Positions 8,188-16,809 of a DNA stretch of 58,708 nucleotides are shown here, in pieces. Every line of letters starts with the position of its first letter. Position 1 is the stretch's first letter. The position numbers were made by a program, and so were the translations under genes. Location: positions 1 through 58,708 of the forward strand of contig JAEUTU010000083.1 of assembly GCA_016786925.1 (NCBI GenBank), in the 5' to 3' direction. A model generated the notes under the pieces. It was not told the DNA's origin. It saw only the letters and a program-made list of their open reading frames with translations, and made no database searches. This DNA comes from Bacteroidia bacterium. GTDB taxonomy: Bacteria > Bacteroidota > Bacteroidia > 2-12-FULL-35-15.

Positions 8188-8643
8188 ATGAGAACAGAAC
8201 TGAATATTACTTGCCCGGTATCAGCCGGTAGAACGGATGAAAATGTAGTGCGTGCCGTAGCACTTTTAACGCTTATTATTTCAGCATTTGTATTGATCAC
8301 GGATAATTATCTGTTGTCCTTATTTTTGTTTGCTGACTTTGTCTTAAGAGGATTTAATTTAGGAAAATATAGTGTTTTAAGGTTTGTTTCAAAATACATA
8401 GTTGAAGTATTAAATATTAAACCAAAACCGATTGACAGTGCTCCTAAATTATTTGCGGCAAAGATCGGAATTGTATTTGCGCTGCTCATATTTATAGCAC
8501 AAATATTGAATTTGTATGCATTGTTTATAAGTGCAATTCTGGTGTTAATTGCTTGTGCTTTTTTAGAGAGTGTGTTCGGGATTTGCCTTGGCTGTTATTT
8601 CTATACAATTTTGAACAAACTGATTCCCGGGAAGAATAATTGA
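8188..8643 (+). CDS. DUF4395 family membrane protein
   Basis: This 151-residue protein begins with the DUF4395 signature: a CPVS motif at residues 9-12 followed by a conserved ENVVRAVA stretch. It has about four hydrophobic segments (roughly 23-42, 44-54, 90-112 and 114-140). The domain recurs in sulfur-related bacterial neighbourhoods, but its function is not established. Here it sits 13 nt after cobA and 3 nt before the DUF2490 gene, inside the sulfur operon. A transport or redox role in sulfur handling is an inference from context alone. Confidence 0.8.
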   Translation: MRTELNITCPVSAGRTDENVVRAVALLTLIISAFVLITDNYLLSLFLFADFVLRGFNLGKYSVLRFVSKYIVEVLNIKPKPIDSAPKLFAAKIGIVFALLIFIAQILNLYALFISAILVLIACAFLESVFGICLGCYFYTILNKLIPGKNN

Positions 8644-8646
8644 GCT

Positions 8647-9366
8647 ATGAAAAAAAGTATTGTTTTCTTGTTCCTTTTTTCGTCTTCGACAATGTTTAGT
8701 CAACATACGATCAAGCATTCTAATTCACTGTGGTTTTCCGATTTCACAAGGGTTAATTTCAAAAAAAATTGGTCGCTTTATCTTGATTTTGGATTACGCG
8801 GGAGTGAATGGGCCGGGAAATGGTCTCAACAACTCGTGCGCCCTGGGCTAAGTTACAGAGTCAACGAAAAGGTAAATATTACAGCGGGTGTAGCTTATTT
8901 CAGACATTTCTCAGGAGTTTCTTTCAAAGAGGAGTTGAGAGGATGGGAGCAGTTGCTGATCACGAATACGTTTAAGAGAATTAAAATAAATCATCGTTTG
9001 AGAGTAGAACAAAGGTCTATTCAAAGTACTATTGAAGGAGATAAATTGAATAGCTATATCAATAGGTATAGATATATGTTACAATTTCAAATACCGGTTA
9101 ACCGGAATAGTTTAGCGGACAAGACCTGGTTTGTTGCTATTTCTGACGAGGTCATGTTTAATTCCGGGAAAGAGATTGTTTACAATAGTTTTGACCAAAA
9201 TAGAGCTAGCATTGGGATTGGATATAAATGGAATGAGATGCTCAGCGCCATGTTATCGTATACAGATATTTTTCTTGTAAAGAATAGAAAAGATTCATTT
9301 GAACAAACGAATGTCATTAATTTAAGTTTATTTCATAATCTACACATAGGTGGAAAAAGTCAATAA
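8647..9366 (+). CDS. DUF2490 family outer-membrane beta-barrel protein
   Basis: The 239-residue protein has a signal peptide (about residues 1-18) followed by alternating amphipathic strands rich in Trp, Tyr and Arg, as in DUF2490 proteins. The pattern (SLWFSDFTRVNFKKNWSLYLD and similar hairpins) suggests a 10-14-strand barrel of unknown substrate. It ends 17 nt inside the next gene, so it is co-transcribed with the siroheme and transporter genes. A porin role for sulfate or organosulfur compounds is possible but unsupported by any motif. Confidence 0.8.
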   Translation: MKKSIVFLFLFSSSTMFSQHTIKHSNSLWFSDFTRVNFKKNWSLYLDFGLRGSEWAGKWSQQLVRPGLSYRVNEKVNITAGVAYFRHFSGVSFKEELRGWEQLLITNTFKRIKINHRLRVEQRSIQSTIEGDKLNSYINRYRYMLQFQIPVNRNSLADKTWFVAISDEVMFNSGKEIVYNSFDQNRASIGIGYKWNEMLSAMLSYTDIFLVKNRKDSFEQTNVINLSLFHNLHIGGKSQ

Positions 9367-10879
9367 TACTATAGATTCTCAGAATCATCTGTTCCCTGTT
9401 TTTCTAAAATTGGAGCACTTACACCTATTGATCGTGGGCGGTGGAGTGATTGGCCTGGAGAAAATAACGGCTGTTATTAAGAATAGTCCGGCTACTAGAA
9501 TTACTCTTGTTGCAAGATCCATTTCTACAGAAATAAAAGAGCTGGTGAAAGAGATACCGAATGTTGCATTAATTGAAAGATCTTTTGAAATAAACGATCT
9601 TGATAATAAGGATCTGGTAATAGCTGCAACAGGAGATAGAGCTATTAGTGAATTGATTCGAGTAGAAGCAACAAAGAGAAAAATATTGATCAATGTAGCG
9701 GATACTCCTGATCTATGCGATTTTTATTTGGGGTCAATCGTTCAAAAGGGAGATCTGAAGATCGCAATTTCTACCAATGGGAAATCGCCTACATTGGCGA
9801 AGCGTTTGAAAGAAGTGTTTAATGAAGCATTACCTGAGGATACACAGATCACGATCGATTCTTTAAACAAATTCAGAAATCAGCTAAAAGGTGATTTTGC
9901 CGAAAAGGTGAAAAAGTTGAATGAAGCTACAGCTATTCTTACCAGCAGTCAGAATATTTCTTCTTTGCAACCTCATTTGGTAAACACTAAGAAAAAAACG
10001 AAAAAAGAACTTTTTCGTTATTGGTTATTGTATTCTCTAGCTTCCATTGCTTTAATGGTATTGGGACATTTGCTTTTTACCTACGTGCCATTTTCTGCTA
10101 TTGGAGGATTTGCGGGGGAATTGTTTGGCTCGATCGATGAAACAGTGTTGATTTTTATTGCAGCAGGATTCGTTGCTCAAATGGTTGATGGTTCATTGGG
10201 TATGGCTTATGGTCTTTCTGCCACTACCTTCCTGCTTTCCTTTGGTGTTACACCCGCAGCCGCTAGTGCAAGTGTGCATGCTTCCGAAATATTCACTACC
10301 GGTGCATCGGGTTTAAGTCATTTGAAATTTAAAAATGTCAATACAAAATTATTTAAGAATTTACTTATTCCCGGAATTATCGGTGCGATCATCGGTGCTT
10401 ATATTTTATCTTCAGCAGAAAATTACAGCAGCTACATTAAACCAATTGTTTCTATTTATACCTTGATCCTTGGAATTACAATAATTATTAAAGCAATTCG
10501 GAAATTGAATGAAAAGAAAAAGATCAAACGGATAGGAATACTTGCATTCTTTGGTGCGTTTTTAGACTCTATTGGAGGAGGAGGCTGGGGGCCCATCGTT
10601 TCATCAACATTAATTGCCAGAGGTAGAAATGTTCGCTATACAATAGGGTCAGTTAATCTTGCTGAGTTTTTTATAACTCTGGCGAGTTCAGTAACGTTTT
10701 TTACCATCATCGGTTTGCAACATTGGAGCATTATTATAGGGTTGATCATTGGGGGAACAATTGCTGCTCCTATTGCGGCATATTTTACATCCAAAATACC
10801 CGTTCGTGCAGGTTTGATAACGGTTGGAATTGTAGTAATTATTGTAAGTTTGCGTAATATTTTATCAGGGATATTTTAA
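9350..10879 (+). CDS. Siroheme synthase N-domain (precorrin-2 dehydrogenase) fused to TSUP/TauE-SafE transporter
   Basis: Residues 1 to about 190 match the CysG N-terminal domain: a Rossmann GGG-x-IG motif (LIVGGGVIGLEK), an NVADTPDLCDFYLGS segment and NGKSPTLAKRLKE. This domain oxidises precorrin-2 and chelates iron to make siroheme. Residues from about 220 to 509 form a TSUP (TauE/SafE) permease of about eight membrane helices, with repeated GG/FxG motifs such as FGAFLDSIGGGGWGP; the family exports or imports sulfite, sulfate and organosulfonates. The start is a GTG at 9350 overlapping the upstream gene by 17 nt, because no ATG precedes the conserved FPVFLKLE segment. Fusing siroheme synthesis to a sulfur-anion transporter links cofactor and substrate supply for sulfite reductase. 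Confidence 0.9.
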   Translation: MEKVNNTIDSQNHLFPVFLKLEHLHLLIVGGGVIGLEKITAVIKNSPATRITLVARSISTEIKELVKEIPNVALIERSFEINDLDNKDLVIAATGDRAISELIRVEATKRKILINVADTPDLCDFYLGSIVQKGDLKIAISTNGKSPTLAKRLKEVFNEALPEDTQITIDSLNKFRNQLKGDFAEKVKKLNEATAILTSSQNISSLQPHLVNTKKKTKKELFRYWLLYSLASIALMVLGHLLFTYVPFSAIGGFAGELFGSIDETVLIFIAAGFVAQMVDGSLGMAYGLSATTFLLSFGVTPAAASASVHASEIFTTGASGLSHLKFKNVNTKLFKNLLIPGIIGAIIGAYILSSAENYSSYIKPIVSIYTLILGITIIIKAIRKLNEKKKIKRIGILAFFGAFLDSIGGGGWGPIVSSTLIARGRNVRYTIGSVNLAEFFITLASSVTFFTIIGLQHWSIIIGLIIGGTIAAPIAAYFTSKIPVRAGLITVGIVVIIVSLRNILSGIF

Positions 10880-11526
10880 TGAATATTGATGTCTTAAATA
10901 GCAAATATGCCCCTTTAAGTCCGGAAGAACGGATAAAGGAATTGTATAAGGATTTTGAAAGAGTGTTGTTTACATCTTCTTTTGGAACTACCGCTGCTTT
11001 TTTATTGCATCTATTTCATAAAGTTAATAAGGAGCAGGCCGTTCATTTTCTTGATACTACTTATCACTTTAATGAAACATTGGCCTATAAACAACAATTA
11101 ACAGATCTTTTAGGATTAAATGTAATTGATGTTAAACCCGAGGAGTGGAAGAATAAGTTTACACAAGAGGATAAAACATGGAATTCGGATCCGGATCTCT
11201 GTTGTTCTATTAATAAAGTGGAGCCATTGGATAAGATCAAGCCCGATTTTCAAGTATGGGTATCGGGTTTAATGTCTTCTCAAAATAAGTACAGAGGTAG
11301 TTTAAAAGTATTTGATCAAAAAGATGGAATGCTAAAGTTCTATCCCTTGGTTGACTTAAAAGAACAAGATGCATTCGACTATATCAAACAACATCAATTG
11401 CCTGAACATCCTTTGTTAAAAGCGGGTTTCAACTCGGTTGGCTGTTTCCATTGTACGGTTGCCGGAAAGGGTAGAAGTGGTCGTTGGGTCAATAAATCGA
11501 AGACAGAATGTGGCTTGCATTTATAA
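10879..11526 (+). CDS. cysH: Phosphoadenylyl/adenylyl-sulfate reductase (iron-sulfur type)
   Basis: The 215-residue enzyme reduces activated sulfate (APS or PAPS) to sulfite. The SSFGTTAAF segment (33-41) is the PP-loop-like phosphate-binding region. The catalytic cysteine is Cys211 in the C-terminal KTECGLHL. Cys108-Cys109 and Cys189/Cys192 form the CC...CxxC set that binds a [4Fe-4S] cluster in APS-preferring assimilatory reductases, so APS is the likelier substrate. The ATG overlaps the stop of the upstream fusion gene by 1 nt. No ATP sulfurylase gene (cysD/cysN) is visible in the window. Confidence 0.93.
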   Translation: MNIDVLNSKYAPLSPEERIKELYKDFERVLFTSSFGTTAAFLLHLFHKVNKEQAVHFLDTTYHFNETLAYKQQLTDLLGLNVIDVKPEEWKNKFTQEDKTWNSDPDLCCSINKVEPLDKIKPDFQVWVSGLMSSQNKYRGSLKVFDQKDGMLKFYPLVDLKEQDAFDYIKQHQLPEHPLLKAGFNSVGCFHCTVAGKGRSGRWVNKSKTECGLHL

Positions 11527-11567
11527 GAATGAATAAAGATTAGAATAAATAGTTACAGTTTTAAAAA

Positions 11568-11575
11568 TAGTTTTG
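11568..11575 (+). promoter_or_regulatory. Possible internal -7 promoter box before hom
   Basis: TAGTTTTG matches TAnnTTTG and lies 15 nt before the hom ATG, in the largest gap (63 nt) of the downstream half of the operon. No clear TTTG is present at the expected -33 distance, so this is a weak internal-promoter candidate. Confidence 0.3.
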
Positions 11576-11589
11576 CAAAAAAATAAATT

Positions 11590-12795
11590 ATGGGAAATAA
11601 AGATATTTCAATTGGATTGTTTGGCTTTGGGTGTGTTGGACAAGGTTTGTATGATGTGTTAAATCATTCAGAAGGATTAAAAGCAAATATTGATCGTATT
11701 TGTGTAAAGGACAAAAATAAAAAACGTAAGATAGATGCATCGTATTTTACATACGACAAAAATGATATTTTGAAAACAGGCAAACACAATGTGATCGTTG
11801 AGTTGATCGATAATGCAAATGAAGCATTCGATATTGTCAAAGAAGCGATGAACAATGGTGTGAATGTAGTGTCTGCAAATAAAAAAATGTTGGCAGAAAA
11901 TTTCAAAGAACTATACGATCTTCAATTAAAGAATAATGTGGCTTTGATCTACGAAGGATCAGCAGGAGGAAGTATTCCTATTATCAGAAATTTGGAAGAA
12001 TACTATGATAATGAATTGTTGAGCAGTGTGAAGGGAATCTTGAATGGAACTTGTAATTATATTCTTACACGCATGGAGCTAGAAAATAAAGACTATACAG
12101 ATGTGTTGAAGGATGCTCAATTAAATGGCTTTGCCGAAAGCGATCCATGGTTGGATGTAGCCGGGTTTGATACAAAGTTTAAGACTTCTTTATTAACGAT
12201 TCATGCATTTGGTATCGTATTGAACCCCGATGATATTTTTAATACAGGTATCCAGAATATCAGTTACGATGATATTTTATATGCTAAACAAAGAGGATTA
12301 CGTGTAAAAATGTTGGGCGTATCTCAAAAAGTTGGAGATAAATACCGTGTGTATGCCTTACCTCATTTTGTGGGAAAAGAAAGTGAACTGTACAATGTGC
12401 TGTATGAGTACAATGCTGTGGAAGTAGAAGGGGCATTCTCGTGTAAACAAACATTAGTAGGTAAAGGTGCCGGCAGCCATCCTACCGGAAGTGCGGTATT
12501 GTCTGATATTTCGGCATTAACTTATGATTATAAATACGGTTACAAAAAACTGAAAAAGGCATTAAGCATTAATCCGAAGATAGAAGATGGGATCAAACAA
12601 GTAGAATTTGATTTCCCGATCAAGCTATATATTCGTTTTCAGGATAAATCACAGTTGAATGACTTGGAGATATTGAATATTGAGGAAGAGTATAAATCAG
12701 CCAGCACCAATTTCATTGTCGCCAATGTGAACTTTAATTCCTTATTTAACATCTATAATAAAAGAGACAATAAGCTGTTTATTTGTGCCATTTAA
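11590..12795 (+). CDS. hom: Homoserine dehydrogenase
   Basis: This NAD(P)-dependent enzyme reduces aspartate semialdehyde to homoserine, the branch-point precursor of methionine and threonine. At 401 residues it is monofunctional, with no aspartokinase fused. The Rossmann motif is GFGCVGQG (12-19). The catalytic domain shows EGSAGGSIPIIR and GILNGTCNYILTRM, followed by SDPWLDVAGFDT. Its position after APS/PAPS reductase, in an operon headed by Met/Cys leader peptides, suggests it supplies homoserine for methionine synthesis and is co-regulated with sulfide production. I see no clear C-terminal ACT repeat. Confidence 0.94.
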   Translation: MGNKDISIGLFGFGCVGQGLYDVLNHSEGLKANIDRICVKDKNKKRKIDASYFTYDKNDILKTGKHNVIVELIDNANEAFDIVKEAMNNGVNVVSANKKMLAENFKELYDLQLKNNVALIYEGSAGGSIPIIRNLEEYYDNELLSSVKGILNGTCNYILTRMELENKDYTDVLKDAQLNGFAESDPWLDVAGFDTKFKTSLLTIHAFGIVLNPDDIFNTGIQNISYDDILYAKQRGLRVKMLGVSQKVGDKYRVYALPHFVGKESELYNVLYEYNAVEVEGAFSCKQTLVGKGAGSHPTGSAVLSDISALTYDYKYGYKKLKKALSINPKIEDGIKQVEFDFPIKLYIRFQDKSQLNDLEILNIEEEYKSASTNFIVANVNFNSLFNIYNKRDNKLFICAI

Positions 12796-12813
12796 TTGTT
12801 TATTTTGCAATGA

Positions 12814-13428
12814 ATGAAAAGCAAAGACAAAGCACAATTATCCCTTTTTGAGAATGAAATACCTTTAGAACAAAAGAAGGAAAGTAAATTTCAATATTTA
12901 ATTGTTGTTTCTCCTTCAGATGAAATAAAGCAGAAGGTGTTGGATATGAAACAAACGTTGAACGGTCTTGTGTCGATCAATGCTTATAACCTTCGCTCCA
13001 CACCTCATATTTCCATCACCGGCTTTGCAATGGTTGAACGGTTGGACGATAATTATTGGGATAAATTTCAATTGTTGTTTTCGAAAATTCCACGCTTTGT
13101 TGTGAGTTTAAATGGCTTTGAAAATTTTATGCATGGTCAGATCTCCAACACACTTTATATTAAAATTGAAGATCACAAGCCATTTGTTTCTTTACACAAA
13201 ATGATCACTCAGTTCTTTCGTATCAATGAACGGAATTATGAACCGTATTTGACACTTGCCCGTACACTTCCCAGAGAAGCATTGCCGAAGATCAATCAGT
13301 TTATCGAACAGCATGAGTTTAAAGCAAAGTTCAAATGCACCACTCTTACGATCTTGGAAAGAAGTGTAGAAGGAAAAACAACGAGTGCTTATAAGGTTTG
13401 CAGGCAGATCCAACTGCAAGATGTTTAA
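12814..13428 (+). CDS. 2'-5' RNA ligase / 2H phosphodiesterase superfamily protein with an altered second motif
   Basis: The 204-residue protein has the 2H fold signature. The first motif is intact (PHISITGF, His65-x-Ser67). The second motif reads YEPYLTLAR, so Tyr145 replaces the expected His of HxT. True 2H enzymes use both histidines to cleave or ligate cyclic or 2'-5' phosphodiesters, so activity here may be reduced or changed. It follows hom by 18 nt on the same strand and converges with the patatin gene 4 nt beyond its stop. The substrate is unknown. Confidence 0.75.
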   Translation: MKSKDKAQLSLFENEIPLEQKKESKFQYLIVVSPSDEIKQKVLDMKQTLNGLVSINAYNLRSTPHISITGFAMVERLDDNYWDKFQLLFSKIPRFVVSLNGFENFMHGQISNTLYIKIEDHKPFVSLHKMITQFFRINERNYEPYLTLARTLPREALPKINQFIEQHEFKAKFKCTTLTILERSVEGKTTSAYKVCRQIQLQDV

Positions 13429-13432
13429 TGTT

Positions 13433-14266
13433 CTATAGATTGGAAAGATAGTCCATTCCGCTGTTGTAACCGTTCCAATAATCTTCTTCCAACAATTGTA
13501 TCGAGTTGGTATATGATCCGGCTTTTAATTCCTCCATAGGAGCAACTTGTTTTATTACAACACCTTTGGGTGGATCATTGATAAAGTCGATACTTCTGTT
13601 ATAGACAAGATAATTTTCTGTAAATGCTTTTCTGATCTTTTCATTTTTCCTGTAATAGGTTTCGCCCAAATAATCGATCCATGATTTTTTCATTTTTTCA
13701 TTGGCCGGTGCAGTGCGGATAACAGTGATATCAGTTGCGCCATTTTTCACTGCCCATTCAACCGGTAACGGATCGCCCCAGGCGCCATCCATGTAGTCAA
13801 TTCCATTGATGGTATGTTTTCCTTTTGTAATAAAAGGGAGAGAACAGGAGGCAATCACTGTTTCTTCCCAACCGCTTTTTAAGGGATCGCCATAAAAAGC
13901 TTGACCGTTTGTTTTATCGGTCATCACAATAGCAAATTGTTTTTGTTCTAAATGAGCTTCAGCAGCTTTTCTGTCGAATGGGAAATGTCTGTCGGAGATA
14001 GCATAAAAAACATCTACATCCATCACAGGCTGAAATTTGAAAAAGTTGGAGTAGTTAACAAACTTTCCTTTTTCGGAAAGAAAACAGATCGCGTTAAAAC
14101 AGTGTTTAGGTTGTTTGGCAATGTAGTAGGAGGTAGCAATGGCCCCTCCTGAAACAGCAATATAAAGATCAAACGGATCGTATTGCTTTTGCATGAATGC
14201 ATCCAGCGCACCCGAACTGAATCCGGTGCGAAATCCTCCTCCCTGAACGATCAATGTTTTTTTCAT
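13433..14266 (-). CDS. Patatin-like phospholipase
   Basis: The 277-residue acyl hydrolase has the three patatin blocks. The oxyanion-hole loop is GGGFRTGF (9-16). The nucleophile is Ser39, in AVSGGA, where the first Gly of GxSxG is Ala. The dyad Asp is Asp160 in MDGAWGDP. There is no signal peptide, so it probably acts in the cytoplasm on lipid or acyl esters. It is the last gene of the minus-strand group and lies 28 nt after the methyltransferase gene. Confidence 0.9.
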   Translation of the reverse strand: MKKTLIVQGGGFRTGFSSGALDAFMQKQYDPFDLYIAVSGGAIATSYYIAKQPKHCFNAICFLSEKGKFVNYSNFFKFQPVMDVDVFYAISDRHFPFDRKAAEAHLEQKQFAIVMTDKTNGQAFYGDPLKSGWEETVIASCSLPFITKGKHTINGIDYMDGAWGDPLPVEWAVKNGATDITVIRTAPANEKMKKSWIDYLGETYYRKNEKIRKAFTENYLVYNRSIDFINDPPKGVVIKQVAPMEELKAGSYTNSIQLLEEDYWNGYNSGMDYLSNL

Positions 14267-14294
14267 CCAAGAGTAAAAATACGGATAGTATTTA

Positions 14295-14918
14295 CTACTT
14301 TATGAATTTGCAGAATAAAAAGTTTTGAGTGTTACCGGAAGGTGTTGTGTGATCAATAGAAAAACATTCTTCTTTTTTAAATCCATTACTCATTAATTGT
14401 GTAAGCGTGCTTTCTGAATACTGTTTTATTTCTATTCCACTGCATTTTTGGGGACCGCTTTCGCTAAAAGTACCGATGATGAGCTTACCTCCTTTGCTTA
14501 TGCCTTTGTTAACCGTTTGTAGATATTGATCGATATCTTCTGTTGAAGTTAAAAAGTGAAATGCTGCTCTGTCGTGCCATACATCATATTTTTCAATAGG
14601 CTCGAATTTCGTTACATCACTAATGATCCACTTTACTTTTTCCGCATGATTGCCTAATCTTTTTTTAGCGCGTGTGATGGCGGCTTCAGAAATATCCAGT
14701 ACTGTTATGTTGGTATATCCTTTTTCCAGAAGTTTATCTACTAGAAAGCTATCTCCACCTCCGATGTCAATTATTTTGGCCTGCTTGTCAATCTCCGGCT
14801 GTTCAATAAGATCAATTGATGTAGAAGGGTTGGGTTGATACCAGCTAACTTCATTAAGCGCTTTGGTTTGGTAAATGTTTTCCCAGTGTTTTTTGCGATC
14901 GAAATGTTCCATGTTCAA
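14295..14918 (-). CDS. Class I SAM-dependent methyltransferase
   Basis: The 207-residue protein has the Rossmann methyltransferase fold: motif I IIDIGGGDSFLVD, an acidic strand end at TVLDIS that binds the SAM ribose, then WIISDVTKF and a GGKLIIGTFSESGP strand. An N-terminal HWENIYQTK segment is typical of small-molecule methyltransferases of the UbiE/thiopurine-like group. The substrate is not identifiable. Confidence 0.85.
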   Translation of the reverse strand: MNMEHFDRKKHWENIYQTKALNEVSWYQPNPSTSIDLIEQPEIDKQAKIIDIGGGDSFLVDKLLEKGYTNITVLDISEAAITRAKKRLGNHAEKVKWIISDVTKFEPIEKYDVWHDRAAFHFLTSTEDIDQYLQTVNKGISKGGKLIIGTFSESGPQKCSGIEIKQYSESTLTQLMSNGFKKEECFSIDHTTPSGNTQNFLFCKFIK

Positions 14919-14975
14919 AATTTTAAGTAAAGGTAGATTGCTGCCGATCCTTAAAATTTATCATATGATAAATAA

Positions 14976-15539
14976 TCACTTTTGTGCTCTTATTCTGCTT
15001 AAGCTGACTTGAGTAATGCCCAGATAGGAGGCAATGAATTTTAATGGAACTCTTTTCAGCACATCCGGTGCTTCTTTTATGAGCGCATTATAACGTTCTT
15101 CTGCCGTATGGAATTGCAAGCTCTCTATCCGGTTGACTGTAGTTACATAAGATGTTTCGATGATCTTTCTGAATAAACGTTCCAAGTCATGATGTTCGTC
15201 AAAAAGCTTGAATAGTTTATTAGAGTCGATTGCAATTAGGTTGGTGTCTTCAATCGCTTGAATTGCTTTTTGAGATGGTTTGCCGGTAAACAGACTTTCA
15301 GCACGGGCAACAAAAGCATTTTCAAATTCAAAACTTTCGGTAATGTCAATTGCATCTTTGTAGTAATAAATACGGACTACACCTTTGCTTACAAAATAGA
15401 TGGTTTTGCACGTATGACCGATCTCTTGTATCGTTTGATTTTTTGTGAAGGAAAGTTCTTTGCATATTTCCCCCAATGCGCTTTCTGCTTCAGGGCTTAT
15501 GGGATATATTTTTTGAATATGTGAAAAGAGGGCTTGCAT
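14976..15539 (-). CDS. Crp/Fnr-type transcriptional regulator
   Basis: The 187-residue protein has a cyclic-nucleotide-binding-like beta-roll (about 25-115, with IQEIGHTCKTIYFVSKGVVRI) and a short C-terminal helix-turn-helix (about 160-185, LKFIASYLGITQVSLSRIR). This is the compact form common in Bacteroidota. There is no cysteine set for an FNR-type iron-sulfur cluster, and the phosphate-binding RxS/T of true cAMP receptors is not evident, so the ligand is uncertain. It lies between the epimerase and methyltransferase genes and may regulate this group. Confidence 0.85.
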   Translation of the reverse strand: MQALFSHIQKIYPISPEAESALGEICKELSFTKNQTIQEIGHTCKTIYFVSKGVVRIYYYKDAIDITESFEFENAFVARAESLFTGKPSQKAIQAIEDTNLIAIDSNKLFKLFDEHHDLERLFRKIIETSYVTTVNRIESLQFHTAEERYNALIKEAPDVLKRVPLKFIASYLGITQVSLSRIRAQK

Positions 15540-15571
15540 ATATATTATAATACAATGATACTCATTGCATT

Positions 15572-16324
15572 CTATAAATCATAGATGGAAGTGTAATTAT
15601 AATTAAGTGCATTAGAGATTAAGGATCCGTCTATTTTTTTTCCCGGTTCACCTTCGCTGTAATTTAACTGCGGATTGAAACTTCCATAATATTCTTTTTT
15701 TGATGGATGTTCAGGAGAACAAACATTGTAAACTCCGGCATCAATTTTATTTTCAACGGAAGAGTATATCATATTTGAAACATCCTCGATCTGAACTAAA
15801 TTAACAGGAGCATCGGCTTGTTTAACTTCTAAGTTTTTGTGAAACCCCTTTGGATGTCTTTGTTTGTCAATTAGTCCACCTAAACGGAAAATGTAATGAT
15901 CTCTAATTTGTTCTTTTATATAGCATTCCGTTTGGTATATGATGGAATTATGCTCAATGGCTTCACTTTCTTCCGTATGATTTTGTCCGTTGTTGGAATA
16001 CACCGAAATGCTGCTCGTGAAAACGAGTAGTTCAAATGAACTTAATGTATTACAAATTTTGTTTAGCACATCAGTATAAGCAATTTCGTTACATTTACTG
16101 GGCGCTAAAGCAAAAACTAAAACATCTATTTTAAGCACAGTAAGTTTTTCATAGTGTGCTATTTCATTGCTATTAAACAGTATAGGGTTATATCCCATTT
16201 CATGTAATGTGGATAGTTTGCTTTCGGTAGTACTTGTACTGAAAACGTGGTAGCCACCTTTGCTGAATTTTTCTGCAAGTGACAATCCCAATATACCACT
16301 GCCAATTATTAAAACGGATGCCAT
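15572..16324 (-). CDS. NAD(P)-binding epimerase/SDR-like protein (YeeZ-type)
   Basis: The 250-residue protein opens with a Rossmann motif (LIIGSGILGLSLAEKF) and has the extended-SDR layout of small YeeZ/YbjT-like sugar-nucleotide epimerase homologues (LVFTSSISVYSNNGQ, ETECYIKEQ, FRLGGLIDKQRHP). The usual YxxxK dyad is poorly conserved: YQTECYIKE has Tyr and Lys at wider spacing. Enzyme activity is therefore uncertain. It is 4 nt from the upstream membrane-protein gene. Confidence 0.75.
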   Translation of the reverse strand: MASVLIIGSGILGLSLAEKFSKGGYHVFSTSTTESKLSTLHEMGYNPILFNSNEIAHYEKLTVLKIDVLVFALAPSKCNEIAYTDVLNKICNTLSSFELLVFTSSISVYSNNGQNHTEESEAIEHNSIIYQTECYIKEQIRDHYIFRLGGLIDKQRHPKGFHKNLEVKQADAPVNLVQIEDVSNMIYSSVENKIDAGVYNVCSPEHPSKKEYYGSFNPQLNYSEGEPGKKIDGSLISNALNYNYTSIYDL

Positions 16325-16328
16325 GATT

Positions 16329-16775
16329 CTACTTTGTTCTAGCTTGATTGCGTTTGTTTAGTATTATGTCCAACCAAGCAATAGAAAGCCCAAGAACTCC
16401 TACCGTAATTGCTGCAGCAAGTATATCAACAAGCATGACCAATATATCGTTGTAGAAATTACTAGAGCCATACCAATAGGAATCAGTCATTACAGCTACT
16501 AAAACTCCAATTGCCGAAGCCCTTAAAAATCCCTGAAACAAATTTTGAGTTTTAATAAGAAAAACAAAAATATAGGTTATAAGAACTGAGTATGCTAAAC
16601 AAGAAATGAAGAGAAACAAAAAACTGAATTCTTCTTCACTTTTTTTAAAACCTACGATATTGGTTGTGTGAGAGTTTGTATATTCTCCTAATAGTACATC
16701 AAAGATAAGCCACCCAAATATGAAATAGATTATGCTGCCCCAAAGAGAAATTATTATAGTTCTTTTTATTTTCAT
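16329..16775 (-). CDS. Small four-helix membrane protein of unknown function
   Basis: I do not recognise this 148-residue protein. It has four hydrophobic segments (roughly 8-28, 48-72, 82-98 and 108-135) and a positively charged tail (NKRNQARTK), which suggests a cytoplasmic C terminus. It lies between an SDR gene (34 nt upstream) and the YeeZ-like gene (4 nt downstream), so it is probably co-transcribed with them. Confidence 0.7.
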   Translation of the reverse strand: MKIKRTIIISLWGSIIYFIFGWLIFDVLLGEYTNSHTTNIVGFKKSEEEFSFLFLFISCLAYSVLITYIFVFLIKTQNLFQGFLRASAIGVLVAVMTDSYWYGSSNFYNDILVMLVDILAAAITVGVLGLSIAWLDIILNKRNQARTK

Positions 16776-16809
16776 TTCGACTCGAAATTAAATATAGCAA
16801 TTTTTTGAA

